Source of the DNA: Allopusillimonas ginsengisoli
GTDB lineage: Bacteria > Pseudomonadota > Gammaproteobacteria > Burkholderiales > Burkholderiaceae_B
DNA length: 64,000 nucleotides
NCBI GenBank assembly: GCA_005239165.1
Contig: RAPG01000009.1
Span: forward strand, 170,631-234,630
Direction of reading: 5' to 3'
Both the position numbers and the translations under genes were made by a program. This document shows positions 51,729-61,908 of this stretch, piece by piece. The notes under the pieces were generated by a model. It did not search any database, had not been told where the DNA came from, and was given only the letters and a program-made list of their open reading frames with translations. Position 1 is the stretch's first letter. Every line of letters begins with the position of its first letter.

Positions 51729-52859
51729 TTAAGCTACCCCCACGATTTGCCGGTTAGGGTCGCTTTTGGCTGTGTCGCTGTAAACTGCCTGCTCAAGAAG
51801 CACAGCAGGGTAATCCACATATCCTGCCGCACCGCCCCCAAAAAATGTTGTGGGATCAGGCGTGTTTAGAGGCAAGCCCTTCTGCAAACGGTATACGAAA
51901 TCAGGGTTGGCCAGTGCCCAGCGCCCTACCGGCGCCATATCGGCCAGCCCTACTTCGATGTCTTTAGCGATCAGTTCTAACGGCCGGTTGCCACGATTGA
52001 CCAGCAGCGTGGCAGGCCAGGCACGACGAAGGTCGCTTAACAATGCATCGTTACCATTGTGCGCAATGTGCAAATACGCAAGATTCAGGTCCGCGAGCTG
52101 GGCGACCAGATAACGATACTGATCGTCGCTTTGATCCCCCTCGTCAATGCCAACAAGCTGTGAACCTGGGGACAGACGGATGCCTGTGCGATCTGCGCCA
52201 ATTTCATCGGCAACGGCCGCTGTCACCTCCAACGCAAAACGTGCACGGTTTTCAATGCTGCCACCATAGGCGTCCGTACGGTGATTAGCATTGGGCGACA
52301 GAAACTGCTGGATCAAATACCCGTTGGCACCGTGTATTTCCACACCGTCAGCGCCCGCTTCAATTGCCTTTCTGGCAGCCAGGCGGTGATCGTTAACGGT
52401 GGCTGCTATCTCTTGGGTTGTTAGCGCGCGGGGAATGGGGATATCCATCATGCCTGCAGCGGTAAATATCTGTGCCTCTGGAAGAATGGCCGACGGTGCA
52501 ACAGCCTGCCGGCCATGCGGCGTATTGCTTGGATGAGATACCCGCCCCACGTGCATCAGCTGAATGAACAAATGCCCACCACTGGCATGGACGGCGTCAA
52601 CCACCTTGCGCCAACCCGCCACATGTGCGTCGGTGTATATGCCCGGGGTAGTGAGGTAACCCTGCCCATCGTCAGACGGCTGGGTTCCTTCTGTAATCAA
52701 CAGCCCAAGCGACGCACGCTGCGCGTAGTACTGGGCGGCCAACGTTCCTGGCGTGCCATCGGCATGCGCCCTGCTGCGTGTCATGGGCGACATCGCCAGG
52801 CGGTGAGGCAGTTTCAAACGTCCAATGGTCACCGGACTCCATAAGGTATTGACGGTCAT
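51729..52859 (-). CDS. Old Yellow Enzyme-family alkene reductase (NemA-like)
   Basis: 376 residues from the start at 52859 (AGGAGAATTGCT upstream). FMN TIM-barrel blocks: LWSPVTIGRLKLPHRLAMSP, TEGTQPSDDGQGY, FIQLMHVGRVSHP, the active-site H-x-x-N in EIHGANGYLIQQFLSP, and NHRTDAYGGSIENRARF. It reduces electrophilic C=C bonds and nitro compounds with NADPH. A LysR gene is divergent. E. coli NemA is TetR-controlled, so the LysR pairing is a local difference. Confidence 0.93.
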   Translation of the reverse strand: MTVNTLWSPVTIGRLKLPHRLAMSPMTRSRAHADGTPGTLAAQYYAQRASLGLLITEGTQPSDDGQGYLTTPGIYTDAHVAGWRKVVDAVHASGGHLFIQLMHVGRVSHPSNTPHGRQAVAPSAILPEAQIFTAAGMMDIPIPRALTTQEIAATVNDHRLAARKAIEAGADGVEIHGANGYLIQQFLSPNANHRTDAYGGSIENRARFALEVTAAVADEIGADRTGIRLSPGSQLVGIDEGDQSDDQYRYLVAQLADLNLAYLHIAHNGNDALLSDLRRAWPATLLVNRGNRPLELIAKDIEVGLADMAPVGRWALANPDFVYRLQKGLPLNTPDPTTFFGGGAAGYVDYPAVLLEQAVYSDTAKSDPNRQIVGVA

Positions 52860-52890
52860 AGCAATTCTCCTGAGTAGCGTAAATTCGACG

Positions 52891-52915
52891 TTGTGCAGTG
52901 CACTTAGCACCACAA
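52891..52915. promoter_or_regulatory. Possible LysR operator in the divergent promoter
   Basis: TTGTG (52891) and CACAA (52911) are inverted around a GTGCAGTGCAC-type palindromic core, midway between the reductase and LysR gene starts. Assignment rests on symmetry and position only. Confidence 0.35.
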
Positions 52916-52982
52916 TATGCCGTTTCATATTCATTGTGAAGACACTATAATTTGCACACACCGTCTTAAAATTGAAACAATC

Positions 52983-53879
52983 ATGGATCTCTCATCGCTG
53001 ACAGACTTCAATCTGGTTGCCATGCACGAAGGGTTTGGCAAGGCAAGCCGTATCAGTGGGCGATCCAAAGCCACCCTGTCAAGACGGGTAAGAGATCTGG
53101 AACAAAGCCTGGGCGTACGCCTTATTGAGCGGGGGTCACGTTCACTGCGTCTCACCGAAGAAGGGCAGGCCTTATATGAACGCACACATGGGCTCTTGGG
53201 CGAAATTATCGAGGCTGGCGCCGACGTGGCAGCAGGTATCGCCGAGCCCCGCGGGCTACTGCGCGTAAATGCCCCTGTCTTGTTCTCGCACGCCATGTTT
53301 GGGCCGGTTGCTGTGGGATTCATGCAGGCCTATCCCGAAGTGCGGCTCGAAATCACCGCCAACGATCGCAATGTTGACCTGATCGAAGACGGCTACGACG
53401 TCGTCATCAGAGTAAACCCACACCCTGATGCCACTTTGATAGGCCGTTGCTTTGCTCGCGATGAAATCGTGCTGGTAGCGCCCGCGTCGCTGCCGCGCCC
53501 CCCAAACAATCCGACCAAGCCTGTAACCGTACCTGCCGTTGCTCTCCTTCCCAACGGCATCACTACAAACCCGTGGCATTATCACGATGGTGAAACCTTG
53601 CGCACCGTCATTCCTGATGTTCGTCTAGGCCTGTCGTCACTGCTTATGGTCAGAGACGCGGTAATGGCCGGAGCAGGCGCAGCGCTGTTGCCACGCTCAC
53701 TGCTGAAACCGTTAGGGCCAAACACTGGCCTGGCCGTATGGGGAACACTGCCAGACCGGCCCATAGAGCTGTGGGTACTGCATCATTCTCGCCGGCTTGC
53801 CAGCCCCAAGGTCGTCAGGTTTGTGGAGTATCTTTGTGATGCATTTCCGACGAAGACGCTGCAGGAAACCATAGGCTGA
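52983..53879 (+). CDS. LysR-family regulator, divergent from the alkene reductase
   Basis: 298 residues from ATG 52983. The helix-turn-helix is FGKASRISGRSKATLSRRVR followed by DLEQSLGVRLIERGSRSLRL. The effector domain includes YDVVIRVNPHPDATLIG. The 123 bp shared promoter suggests it regulates the reductase gene, perhaps in response to electrophiles. This is inference from position. Confidence 0.88.
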   Translation: MDLSSLTDFNLVAMHEGFGKASRISGRSKATLSRRVRDLEQSLGVRLIERGSRSLRLTEEGQALYERTHGLLGEIIEAGADVAAGIAEPRGLLRVNAPVLFSHAMFGPVAVGFMQAYPEVRLEITANDRNVDLIEDGYDVVIRVNPHPDATLIGRCFARDEIVLVAPASLPRPPNNPTKPVTVPAVALLPNGITTNPWHYHDGETLRTVIPDVRLGLSSLLMVRDAVMAGAGAALLPRSLLKPLGPNTGLAVWGTLPDRPIELWVLHHSRRLASPKVVRFVEYLCDAFPTKTLQETIG

Positions 53880-53893
53880 ACCGCACAAGGCTT

Positions 53894-54061
53894 TCATTTG
53901 AGGCCGACGCTGTTGCGGTACCATTGTGTATCGTCATGGAAGGCAATACCCCGGTCAATACCAAAAAGGCGGTGTTGGTCAATCTGTAGTTTCGCCGGCA
54001 GCAAAGCGTGCGGGTCAAGAAATTCCTCGATCCGTACGCCGCTTTTAGTCACTAAATACCA
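53894..54061 (-). pseudogene. C-terminal coding fragment of an unrecognised protein
   Basis: A frame without a start reads WYLVTKSGVRIEEFLDPHAL, LPAKLQIDQHRLFGIDRGIA, FHDDTQWYRNSVGLK and a stop. Its composition and phrasing look like real protein sequence, but I do not recognise the family. The upstream part is absent, with an in-frame stop near 54101. It is probably the tail of a deleted gene between a LysR gene and the NmrA-like gene. Confidence 0.4.
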
Positions 54062-54103
54062 AGCTCTTGAACAGTATTGAGCGGTGCATCTTTGGAATAT
54101 ATC

Positions 54104-55045
54104 TCAAACCGCAGTCGTCAAATGACGCTGCAGCCACGACCTGACATCTGTAGTCGGAATGCCGTGGCTTTCGTTAAAAGTGGCCGCCTTCTCCCACCAC
54201 ATTCCATCACCACGCGCAAAACCCGTCCGATAACGAGCCATCACGTCTTCGGGGTTGCGTTCGAGCACCTCTCTTAAGTGATCTTGAGTGAGCAGTTCAC
54301 GATTGAACTTGGTGTTTGTCATATCTTCAACGACATCAGCGAGTGTTCCATAAGAAAGTGTGTCACTGGCCAGGTAGACAACCTGATTCGAAATCCGGGG
54401 TTCCTCAAGCACAATCTCCGTAGTGAGCCGCCCGATATCCTCGGGCGTGGTAACCGTAACCTTGGTTTCCCATGTACCTAAACCACGAACGACCTTGGAA
54501 GTAAAATCCACAACGCCAAAACTAGGCTCAAACAGAAAACTCGTGAACATTCCCGTCGACACGATCACCCATTCGGTTCTGTCCTGTGAACGCAGCAAGG
54601 TCCTAACGTCGTACTGCTCATCAAAGACTGGTTGCCCACTTCCTTTTCCTACGATGTCATAGTCGACACCAAACTGCCACGGAAAATATCGGCTGATCCC
54701 CGCATCAAGTGCAGCTTTCGTGATCTTCATCTGGGTACCGGGGCCCGCCACGAACCCGGTGCAATTGATGACGGTATGAAATGGCTTGAACAGGTCAGCC
54801 AGCTCCGACGCTGAGCCGTTGGATAGATCAAAACTAATTAGCTCAACACCCAGATCAAGAAGCTCGGCTCTTGACTGCTCCTCAAGTGGGCTTGGTGTAC
54901 TTATGGCTTTGGGTGCGACCAGTGCAACGAGAGATGTTTTTGCATTCTTACGTCGAGGCGCGAGCTCACGCAAGACCGCCATGCCCAACTGGCCTGCGCC
55001 GAGCACCAGCATATCTTCGATATTGACTTTCATATTGTCTTTCAT
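54104..55045 (-). CDS. NmrA-like / isoflavone-reductase-like NAD(P)-binding protein
   Basis: 313 residues. The N-terminal dinucleotide motif is MLVLGAGQLGMAVLREL. The NmrA/PCBER pattern follows: FHTVINCTGFVAGPGTQMKI, SRYFPWQFGVDYD, VIVSTGMFTSFLFEPSFGVV and TVTTPEDIGRLT. Fungal and plant relatives reduce phenylpropanoids or sense redox; bacterial members are mostly undefined. It is transcribed alone. The start at 55045 is the longest; M5 (55033) is also possible. Confidence 0.85.
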   Translation of the reverse strand: MKDNMKVNIEDMLVLGAGQLGMAVLRELAPRRKNAKTSLVALVAPKAISTPSPLEEQSRAELLDLGVELISFDLSNGSASELADLFKPFHTVINCTGFVAGPGTQMKITKAALDAGISRYFPWQFGVDYDIVGKGSGQPVFDEQYDVRTLLRSQDRTEWVIVSTGMFTSFLFEPSFGVVDFTSKVVRGLGTWETKVTVTTPEDIGRLTTEIVLEEPRISNQVVYLASDTLSYGTLADVVEDMTNTKFNRELLTQDHLREVLERNPEDVMARYRTGFARGDGMWWEKAATFNESHGIPTTDVRSWLQRHLTTAV

Positions 55046-55331
55046 GGATGTAACTCCTCAACTTTAAGTACTTGTAGCTAAAAAAACTATCGCCTGTGCA
55101 GTGTCCGAGTGGCATCCAGATGTCGGCAAACTTGTCACAAAGCGGACACTTATCACTGCACTATTTCTCGAGACAATAACGTCTAAGGAACTTTCAAAAT
55201 GGTCCGTTATCGATCACAGGATCGGAAATAATTTATCCCACACAGCAGCATAATAATCAGCGTTATGGGTAATTCGACGTTAATCATCAAAGTCACCAAA
55301 ACAACTGGGTAGCTAGCGATATCCGGTCATA

Positions 55332-55478
55332 CTATTGGCCACGATATCCCCGAAACGAGAGAGTCGCATCCTTGCCATTAAGCCATCCTTTTTCTATCCA
55401 CAGCCGTAGTAATTTCCGCAGTTCGTCCCTGCCGTTATGGTCATTATTAGTTTTAAATAACTGTGTTTCTTCTGCCAT
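55332..55478 (-). CDS. Small hypothetical protein with a strong ribosome site
   Basis: 48 residues, starting MAEETQLFKTNNDHNG and continuing RDELRKLLRLWIEKGWLNGK, DATLSFRGYRGQ. GAGGGGCATTAA directly before the ATG is a good Shine-Dalgarno site, and the charged helix with Leu spacing looks protein-like. No family is recognised. It lies in an otherwise empty, AT-richer interval (55046-55727) and may be a truncated gene. No other gene is seen in that interval. Confidence 0.4.
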   Translation of the reverse strand: MAEETQLFKTNNDHNGRDELRKLLRLWIEKGWLNGKDATLSFRGYRGQ

Positions 55479-55727
55479 TTAATGCCCCTCGATTAACAGG
55501 CCTATTTTCACATTACAGATAAGCTGTATCCCTATCTGCCCATGCATTACGGCCAGTATATCTACGCGAGGAGCCAACAATAAACTCATGGTTTGCGTTT
55601 TCAATATTGCTTTAAATGGGATAATAAGAGCTATATACTGACTATCTGACACGCGTTAACGAGATCTTTCCCACGCTTTGGGTCGCTTGTCCGAGTGTTT
55701 AAATAGGCGCCATACAGGAAGGCAAAC

Positions 55728-56654
55728 ATGAACGAGTTTCGGGCCATGCAAATTTTTGCACGCATCGTTGAAATGAACGGGTTTGCCAACGCAGCAAGAG
55801 GCCTCTCTATGCCCGCCTCAACGGTGTCGAGAGTACTGCAGGAACTGGAGGTCCACCTTGGTGTTCGACTGCTGCAACGAACTACGCGCACACTAAGTCT
55901 CACGCCAGACGGTGTTCTTTACTACGATCATTGCCAACGCATACTTGGCGAAATAGACGCGATCAAGTCGTCCCTTTCAGGCAGCACGGCACAGCCTGCC
56001 GGAAAGTTGCGTGTGGACATGACTGCTTCCTTTGCGCGACGTATTGTGCTGCCTTCTCTTAACGACTTTCAGAACCGCTATCCTGAAATAGAGCTCATCC
56101 TTAGCCTGGGCGACAAGCCTGTAGACCTCGTGCAAGAAGGAATTGATTGTGTGGTGCGAGCGGGAATACCCGAATCGTCGGCCGTTCTGGTAGCACGCCA
56201 GATCGGCAGCTTCAGATGGGTTACTTGCGCATCGCCGCAGTATCTTGAACAACACGGTACGCCCACATCCCTGGAAGAGTTGGTGTCTCATCGCCTAGTA
56301 GGGTTTGTGTCCAGCCGCACAGGCAGGGCAACCGATTGGCGCTTTGTTGTAGATGATGAAGAGCGGGCCGTACGCGTTTCTGGAAACTTAGCGGTCAACG
56401 ACACTGACGCCTATGTCACCTGCGGATTGGAAGGGCTAGGTTTGATCCGTATCGCCGACTTTATGGCGGCTCCTCATATTCAGGAGGGCCGTTTGATAAA
56501 CATTCTTGAACAATACCAGGCACCTAAAGTGCCTCTGTCGATAATGTATCCTCAAAACCGCCAACTCTCACCGCCTGTGAGAGCATTTGTCGGCTGGGCC
56601 AGCCAGTTAGTGCGTGACTCCGAGCCGGCTTGGCACCAATTTTTCACAAAATAG
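55728..56654 (+). CDS. LysR-family regulator
   Basis: 308 residues with AGGAAGGCAAAC before the ATG. The helix-turn-helix is NGFANAARGLSMPASTVSRV followed by LQELEVHLGVRLLQRTTRTL; the effector domain is of the aaeR/dmlR-like group (QEGIDCVVRAGIP, TDWRFVVDDEERAVRVSGNL). No divergent partner with a clear function lies beside it; the nearest candidates are the small frame at 55332-55478 and the NmrA-like gene. Confidence 0.9.
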   Translation: MNEFRAMQIFARIVEMNGFANAARGLSMPASTVSRVLQELEVHLGVRLLQRTTRTLSLTPDGVLYYDHCQRILGEIDAIKSSLSGSTAQPAGKLRVDMTASFARRIVLPSLNDFQNRYPEIELILSLGDKPVDLVQEGIDCVVRAGIPESSAVLVARQIGSFRWVTCASPQYLEQHGTPTSLEELVSHRLVGFVSSRTGRATDWRFVVDDEERAVRVSGNLAVNDTDAYVTCGLEGLGLIRIADFMAAPHIQEGRLINILEQYQAPKVPLSIMYPQNRQLSPPVRAFVGWASQLVRDSEPAWHQFFTK

Positions 56655-56660
56655 CGAAGA

Positions 56661-56810
56661 CTAGCTTTCCCGCTCGTTGCGGCAATGCGGCTCTCTGAAA
56701 AGCTGCAGAGTCATGCCAAAGCGTCGGTCGAAAGCCTTTGTGATCTGTGCGCCCGTCGAATAGCCGGTTCGCGATGCGGTTTCCTTGAGCGACAGGCCCG
56801 TCGCGAGCGC
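56661..56810 (-). pseudogene. AraC-family regulator, C-terminal remnant
   Basis: A 49-residue frame after an in-frame stop reads ALATGLSLKETASRTGYSTG, AQITKAFDRRFGMTLQLFRE. This is the second helix-turn-helix of AraC/XylS proteins (LKEIAxxxGYxSxxAFxRAFKRxFGxTPxxFR). The rest of the gene is missing, so it is a leftover between the LysR and TauE genes. Confidence 0.65.
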
Positions 56811-56953
56811 CTAATTCCTTGATGACAAACTTGTCATCACCATTATGTTCTCCGCAACCGGTGCCATTAGCCTTTGTCTGCACCGTTGCCATCCTTATTG
56901 CGCCACCAAGAATACACACCATTTTTGATCAGACTTTCTTACCGTTTAACCCG

Positions 56954-57694
56954 CTAGATAACCAAATAAACACCTATGACAATTAAGCTTGTTAAAAAGC
57001 AGAGACGAAACGTTTTTGGCGAAAGTGATTTGCGCAAAGATTGGCCGATATTCATACCAAGCAAAGCAGGAATAAGCATCACCAGCGATGCGCCCACTGC
57101 ACCGACTGAATAACTGTCGTTCATCCACAAACCAACCGCTAATGCCACGGTAGAGACCGTAAATGAAATACCCATAGTCTGAACCAGACTATCGCGATCT
57201 AGACCCATCGCCTGTAAATAAGGTACAGCGGGCACAACAAATACCCCAGTGCCTGCGGTAATTGCGCCTGTTAATAAGCCTATTAGTGAACCGAGCCATT
57301 TTTCTGAGCGGGCCGGTACGCTCAATTGTGTGCCAAACAGCGTCCATCCACTATAAATAATAAGGGCTAGACCTAAAGCCATGGATGCTGATCTGCCCGT
57401 CGGGGCTCCTAGAATCAATGCGCCTGCCAAGGTACCAACCACGATACCTAACTGCATTCGACCAACTCTGCGAAGCAAAGGCGCCACGGAGCGCAGAGGC
57501 CCTGCTTGCCAAAGGTTGGTGACCAATGACGGAATAATAAGCAAGGCGGCGGCTTCTGCCGGATCCATAAACAGTACCAATAACGCCATCGAGAACGTAG
57601 GCAAACCCATGCCGACGACCCCTTTTATCAAGCCCGCCAGCACAAAGACGACGGCGATGAGTAAAAACGATTCTGGAAAGAAATGTGAAAGCAT
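56954..57694 (-). CDS. TauE/SafE-family membrane permease (sulfite exporter-like)
   Basis: 246 residues, about eight transmembrane helices. The N-terminal half has AGLIKGVVGMGLPTFSMALL and the C-terminal half the paired motif LTGAITAGTGVFVVPAVPYL, the duplicated glycine/proline signature of TauE/SafE (formerly DUF81). These proteins are implicated in export of sulfite or organosulfonates. The substrate here is unknown and no sulfur gene is adjacent. Confidence 0.87.
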   Translation of the reverse strand: MLSHFFPESFLLIAVVFVLAGLIKGVVGMGLPTFSMALLVLFMDPAEAAALLIIPSLVTNLWQAGPLRSVAPLLRRVGRMQLGIVVGTLAGALILGAPTGRSASMALGLALIIYSGWTLFGTQLSVPARSEKWLGSLIGLLTGAITAGTGVFVVPAVPYLQAMGLDRDSLVQTMGISFTVSTVALAVGLWMNDSYSVGAVGASLVMLIPALLGMNIGQSLRKSLSPKTFRLCFLTSLIVIGVYLVI

Positions 57695-57891
57695 TTTTGA
57701 GTGCCCTGATCTTTATTGCATAGCCAAACAGAAAAGACAGCCTCAGGCTGTGCCTGAGTGGCCTCGTGCTATGACTTTTTTATTCGCTTTGACCTGATCG
57801 ATCTACGCCTGTTACCCAAGATCAACCAAAGAGCACGTCCGCAAAGGTGGGGAGCGCATGGCTGCGCTAATTTACGACACACGGCATCGCG

Positions 57892-58365
57892 TCAGAGGCC
57901 CAGGTCGCTCAGGCTGGGATGATCGGCAGGACGAGGGCCACTCCTGTCCCAATGAAATTTGAGATCAGTTTCTTTGATCGGAAGATCATTAATGCAGGCA
58001 TGCCTGACCTCCATCAGTCCAGCCGCATCGAACTGCCAGTTTTCATTGCCATAAGAGCGGAACCACTGGCCGCTATCGTCGTGCCACTCATATGCAAATC
58101 GAACGGCAATTTTGTTATCGTTGAACGCCCATAATTCCTTAATGAGTCGATAGTCCAGCTCGCGCGCCCATTTACGCGTAAGAAATCCGACGATTTCCGC
58201 ACGACCGACTACAAATTCACTGCGATTACGCCATCGACTATCCGGCGTATACGCGAGCGAAACGCGCTCAGGATTGCAGGTATTCCAGCCATCTTCAGCA
58301 CCACGAACTTTCTGGGTGGATGTCTCGCGGTTAAAAGGTGGAAAAGGAGGACGGGATTCTGACAT
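57892..58365 (-). CDS. DUF1348 / SnoaL-like protein
   Basis: 157 residues. [80 protein letters not shown] and the closing HPSLSDLGL are the conserved blocks of DUF1348, an NTF2/SnoaL-fold family without an established function. It is full length and transcribed alone. Confidence 0.9.
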   Translation of the reverse strand: MSESRPPFPPFNRETSTQKVRGAEDGWNTCNPERVSLAYTPDSRWRNRSEFVVGRAEIVGFLTRKWARELDYRLIKELWAFNDNKIAVRFAYEWHDDSGQWFRSYGNENWQFDAAGLMEVRHACINDLPIKETDLKFHWDRSGPRPADHPSLSDLGL

Positions 58366-58590
58366 AGAGGTATCTCGATTAAGTTTTACGTTGATCGGTG
58401 CAAGAAGTCATACCTTGTGTTGATCAGCGCAGGAAGCCAAACTGTGGACGCTACAGATTACACCTATCGTCATCGATCCCGCATTTAATATGCGGTGCAC
58501 ATATAGCCTAAGCAGTGCTGATGGCACACGCATACTAGTGAGCGCGCAAGATTTGCCGCAAGCCCATCACCGCCATCTAAGCCGCACACA

Positions 58591-59979
58591 TCAACACTCA
58601 ACAATATTCACGGCCAACCCGCCACGCGCGGTTTCCTTGTATTTGTTGTTCATGTCGGCACCGGTCTCGCGCATCGTCTTGATGACTTGGTCCAGGCTGA
58701 CATGGTGCACACCATCGCCCTGCAACGCCATCCGTGCGGCGTTTATGGCCTTGACTGAGGCGATGGCATTGCGTTCTATACAGGGAATCTGCACCAATCC
58801 ACCCACCGGGTCACAGGTCAGGCCCAGATGATGTTCCATGCCTATTTCGGCGGCATTCTCGACTTGGGCAGGTGAGCCGCCCAGCACCGCGCACAAGGCA
58901 CCTGCAGCCATCGAGCAAGCTACGCCAACCTCTCCCTGACAACCGACTTCGGCACCACTAATTGAAGCATTCTCTTTGTACAGAATACCAATGGCGCCCG
59001 CCGTCAGCAGAAAATCGATAACGCCCTGCTCGTTGGCCCCTGCAATGGCGTGCATGTAGTAATGCAATACGGCAGGGATAATACCGGCCGCACCGTTGGT
59101 TGGAGCGGTCACCACACGGCCACCCGCAGCGTTTTCTTCATTAACAGCCAAGGCCCATACGTTGACCCAGTCCAACATGCGCATTGGGTCTTCTGGTGTA
59201 CGAACGAAAGCCCCCAGACGCTGCACCCATTCTGCTGCGCGTCGCCGCACCTTGAAACCACCCGGTAAAACACCCTGGGTACGACAGCCACGTTGCACGC
59301 AAGCCTGCATGACGGCCCAGATTTTCAGGAGTTCGGCGTCGATTGCCTCATCCGTTCGCCAATGATGTTCATTGCGTCGCATCAGTTCTGCAATACTAAT
59401 CCTATGCTCTTGGGTTAATTGCAGCATCTCGTCGGCATGATGAAACGTGAAGGGCAAAATGCTCATATCAGGTGCGATAATTTTCTGCTTGGCGTCATCG
59501 GCCGCCACCGCATCACTGACGATAAACCCCCCGCCCACAGAATAATACGTTGCCTCGTGCAGCACAGCACCGTCCTGATCAAACGCCGCATATTTCATGC
59601 CATTGACATGAAATGGTAGTGATTCAAAAGGGTAAAAGACGATGTCTTTTGCTTCGTCAAAGCAAATATCGTGAACGTCACCCAGGCGAATCAAGGCATG
59701 GCTGCGGATGGCCTGCAAAATGGCTGAAATCTGGTCCACGTCTACGGTGTCGGGCGCATGGCCGGCGAGCCCCAGCAAAATCGCCTTGTCGCTGCCATGG
59801 CCCTTACCCGTTGCTGCAAGTGAGCCGTATAGCGCCACGTGTATGCGTGCTGTTTGAGCCATTTTGTCGTGATGCTGCAACGCCCGCGTAAATTGTCTGG
59901 CCGCGCGCATAGGCCCGACGGTATGTGAACTTGAGGGGCCGATTCCAACCTTGAAGAGGTCAAATACACTAATGGCCAT
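58591..59979 (-). CDS. sdaA: L-serine ammonia-lyase (L-serine dehydratase), iron-sulfur type
   Basis: 462 residues, single-chain form. The N-terminal beta domain starts [20 protein letters not shown]. The alpha domain carries cluster cysteines in [20 protein letters not shown] and [19 protein letters not shown], and the [20 protein letters not shown] region. It converts L-serine to pyruvate and ammonia with a labile [4Fe-4S] cluster. A LysR gene lies divergently across a 344 bp gap filled by a 7-bp satellite. Confidence 0.96.
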   Translation of the reverse strand: MAISVFDLFKVGIGPSSSHTVGPMRAARQFTRALQHHDKMAQTARIHVALYGSLAATGKGHGSDKAILLGLAGHAPDTVDVDQISAILQAIRSHALIRLGDVHDICFDEAKDIVFYPFESLPFHVNGMKYAAFDQDGAVLHEATYYSVGGGFIVSDAVAADDAKQKIIAPDMSILPFTFHHADEMLQLTQEHRISIAELMRRNEHHWRTDEAIDAELLKIWAVMQACVQRGCRTQGVLPGGFKVRRRAAEWVQRLGAFVRTPEDPMRMLDWVNVWALAVNEENAAGGRVVTAPTNGAAGIIPAVLHYYMHAIAGANEQGVIDFLLTAGAIGILYKENASISGAEVGCQGEVGVACSMAAGALCAVLGGSPAQVENAAEIGMEHHLGLTCDPVGGLVQIPCIERNAIASVKAINAARMALQGDGVHHVSLDQVIKTMRETGADMNNKYKETARGGLAVNIVEC

Positions 59980-60034
59980 CGTCCGATCTCCTTGCAGCGC
60001 AATCTACGCCACATTTACGCGATTTCTGGATGTT

Positions 60035-60225
<191 letters not shown>

Positions 60226-60323
60226 TATCCATGGTAAAAACATAGTATCGTTACGTCTATTGATATATTTTTTATATATCCATTAAAAAATCTAATTATT
60301 TTGATTAGGGCTGAACATAAACC

Positions 60324-61247
60324 ATGGATATCAGCCGTCTGCTGACTCTGCGCGAACTAGCCCGCTGCGGCACCATGGCGGCCGCCGCTGAATCATTGCA
60401 CTTAACGCCCTCGGCAGTATCACAGCAGATCACACAGCTTGAATGCAGCCTGGATACGCCACTTACTGAAAGACGTGGGCGAGGAGTTGCTCTGACTCCT
60501 GCTGGTGACGCGCTCGTGCGCCACACCGAGCGCATCATGGTCATACTGGATGAGGCCAGATCTGAACTGGCTCAGTTACGCAGCGACATTGCCGGGCAAC
60601 TGCGGATTGCAGCCTTCCCTTCACTCGCCGTTGCAATTCTGGCGGACACAGTGCAAGCCTTGCAGGCTGCCTATCCGCGCCTGCAGATCGTAGTGCAAGA
60701 AATGGAACCACAAGAAGGGCTGACGGCGTTAAGTGCCTGGCGCACCGACGTTGCGGTCATTGACGATCTGGCTGCCGATCCCGGCGTGCATCATGACGCG
60801 TATGATCTGGTTCCTTTGGCTGAAGACGTATTGCATATTTTGCTACCGGTTGATCACCCGTTGGCCAACCGCTCCTCGCTACAAATATCAGAACTACGGG
60901 AAGCTGCCTGGGCGTTAGACTCAACGTCCAGTTCGTTTGGTGAGTTTATTGCTAATTTATGTCGGCGCGCTGGGTTTGAGCCACGGATCAATGCACATTG
61001 CACGGGCTTTGAAATGGTGGCCGCTATGGTTGCTTCGGGCTGCTCGATTTCGATTGCATCGGGACTGCGCCTAATTAAGCCTCTCTACGGGGTTAAAGCT
61101 GTGCCACTACGCCCTGAAATCCATCGGCGTATTCTGCTCGCCTACCGCAAGGCAGACCGCTGCCATCCCGCCCTTCAGGCATTCTTGACAGAGATAAAAC
61201 GTAACGCCGGCCGCACATTAGCCGTCAAGCCAACACAAGAGACTTAG
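60324..61247 (+). CDS. LysR-family regulator, divergent from sdaA
   Basis: 307 residues, opening MDISRLLTLRELARCGTMAA. The helix-turn-helix is TMAAAAESLHLTPSAVSQQI followed by TQLECSLDTPLTERRGRG; the effector domain includes GMxASGCSI-like AAMVASGCSISIAS. It faces sdaA across the repeat tract, suggesting control of serine dehydratase or autoregulation. The AT-rich segment 60240-60305 just upstream is its likely promoter. Confidence 0.88.
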   Translation: MDISRLLTLRELARCGTMAAAAESLHLTPSAVSQQITQLECSLDTPLTERRGRGVALTPAGDALVRHTERIMVILDEARSELAQLRSDIAGQLRIAAFPSLAVAILADTVQALQAAYPRLQIVVQEMEPQEGLTALSAWRTDVAVIDDLAADPGVHHDAYDLVPLAEDVLHILLPVDHPLANRSSLQISELREAAWALDSTSSSFGEFIANLCRRAGFEPRINAHCTGFEMVAAMVASGCSISIASGLRLIKPLYGVKAVPLRPEIHRRILLAYRKADRCHPALQAFLTEIKRNAGRTLAVKPTQET

Positions 61248-61480
61248 GAGTGCATCACGCGCAAATCAAGGGCAGTGCTCCAAAGCGCCTTATTCCAACA
61301 TGCACTGCGCGCACTATGAGGAATGTGTGGCGCATTTTCCGCACAAGAATATTGGCCTATCGTTGCGCCCAGAAAAGGTCTGAACAAGTCTGTTCTCAGT
61401 TGACTCGGCTGCTGTAAGTAATTGATTTTATTGAGGCTGCCTTTGTAGCCTCGGACTTGCGTTTTCCTAGCGTATTTATC

Positions 61481-61514
61481 AAAAAAGCCCAGACGCCATT
61501 GGAGGAATCTGGGC
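61481..61514 (-). terminator. Rho-independent terminator of the DUF4148 gene
   Basis: On the minus strand GCCCAGA, a 14-nt loop, TCTGGGC and then TTTTTT: a 7 bp stem with a good U-tract about 60 bp after the stop. The remaining DNA back to 61248 shows no gene. Confidence 0.82.
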
Positions 61515-61572
61515 AATACGGAGACATCAGAAAAAACGGCGAGGAGCTCACCTGAACGCTACAAAGTGCGTA

Positions 61573-61908
61573 TCAAGCCCCTGTATTGTCAAAGCTGTCG
61601 ATGTAGGCTCTTTGTGCAGCCGTCAACGATTCCAGTTCGTTTATGACCTGGGCACGTGTTTTTGCAGGTGCAGCGTTAATTTGCGGCCACGAGCCTGTAG
61701 CCTCGCCCTGACGCGTATCCCACGTTGGATCGGCCTTGGCCTCTTTAAGCTCTTGGAGCACCTGTGCACGACTCTTCATGTTCGACCAATCGTATACCTC
61801 GGTACCACCTTGCTCGGAGTTGTCAGGGACCCAATACGCAAAGCTGGTAGCGGGGACAGCAGCAGCAACGGCAAGGATGGCGAAAAACAATTTAGAACGT
61901 ACAGACAT
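61573..61908 (-). CDS. DUF4148 secreted small protein
   Basis: 111 residues. The signal peptide MSVRSKLFFAILAVAAAVPA ends near TSFA. The mature part has two copies of the DUF4148 motif (SRAQVLQELKEAKADPTWDT and TRAQVINELESLTAAQRAYI). This family is common in Burkholderiales and its function is unknown. Ribosome site AAAGGGATTC. It is monocistronic with a terminator. Confidence 0.88.
   Translation of the reverse strand: MSVRSKLFFAILAVAAAVPATSFAYWVPDNSEQGGTEVYDWSNMKSRAQVLQELKEAKADPTWDTRQGEATGSWPQINAAPAKTRAQVINELESLTAAQRAYIDSFDNTGA

Noticed and set aside
57742..57758. CTCAGGC-TGT-GCCTGAG hairpin upstream of the TauE gene
   Set aside because: A short 7-bp stem with a 3-nt loop and no regulatory context; could be chance.
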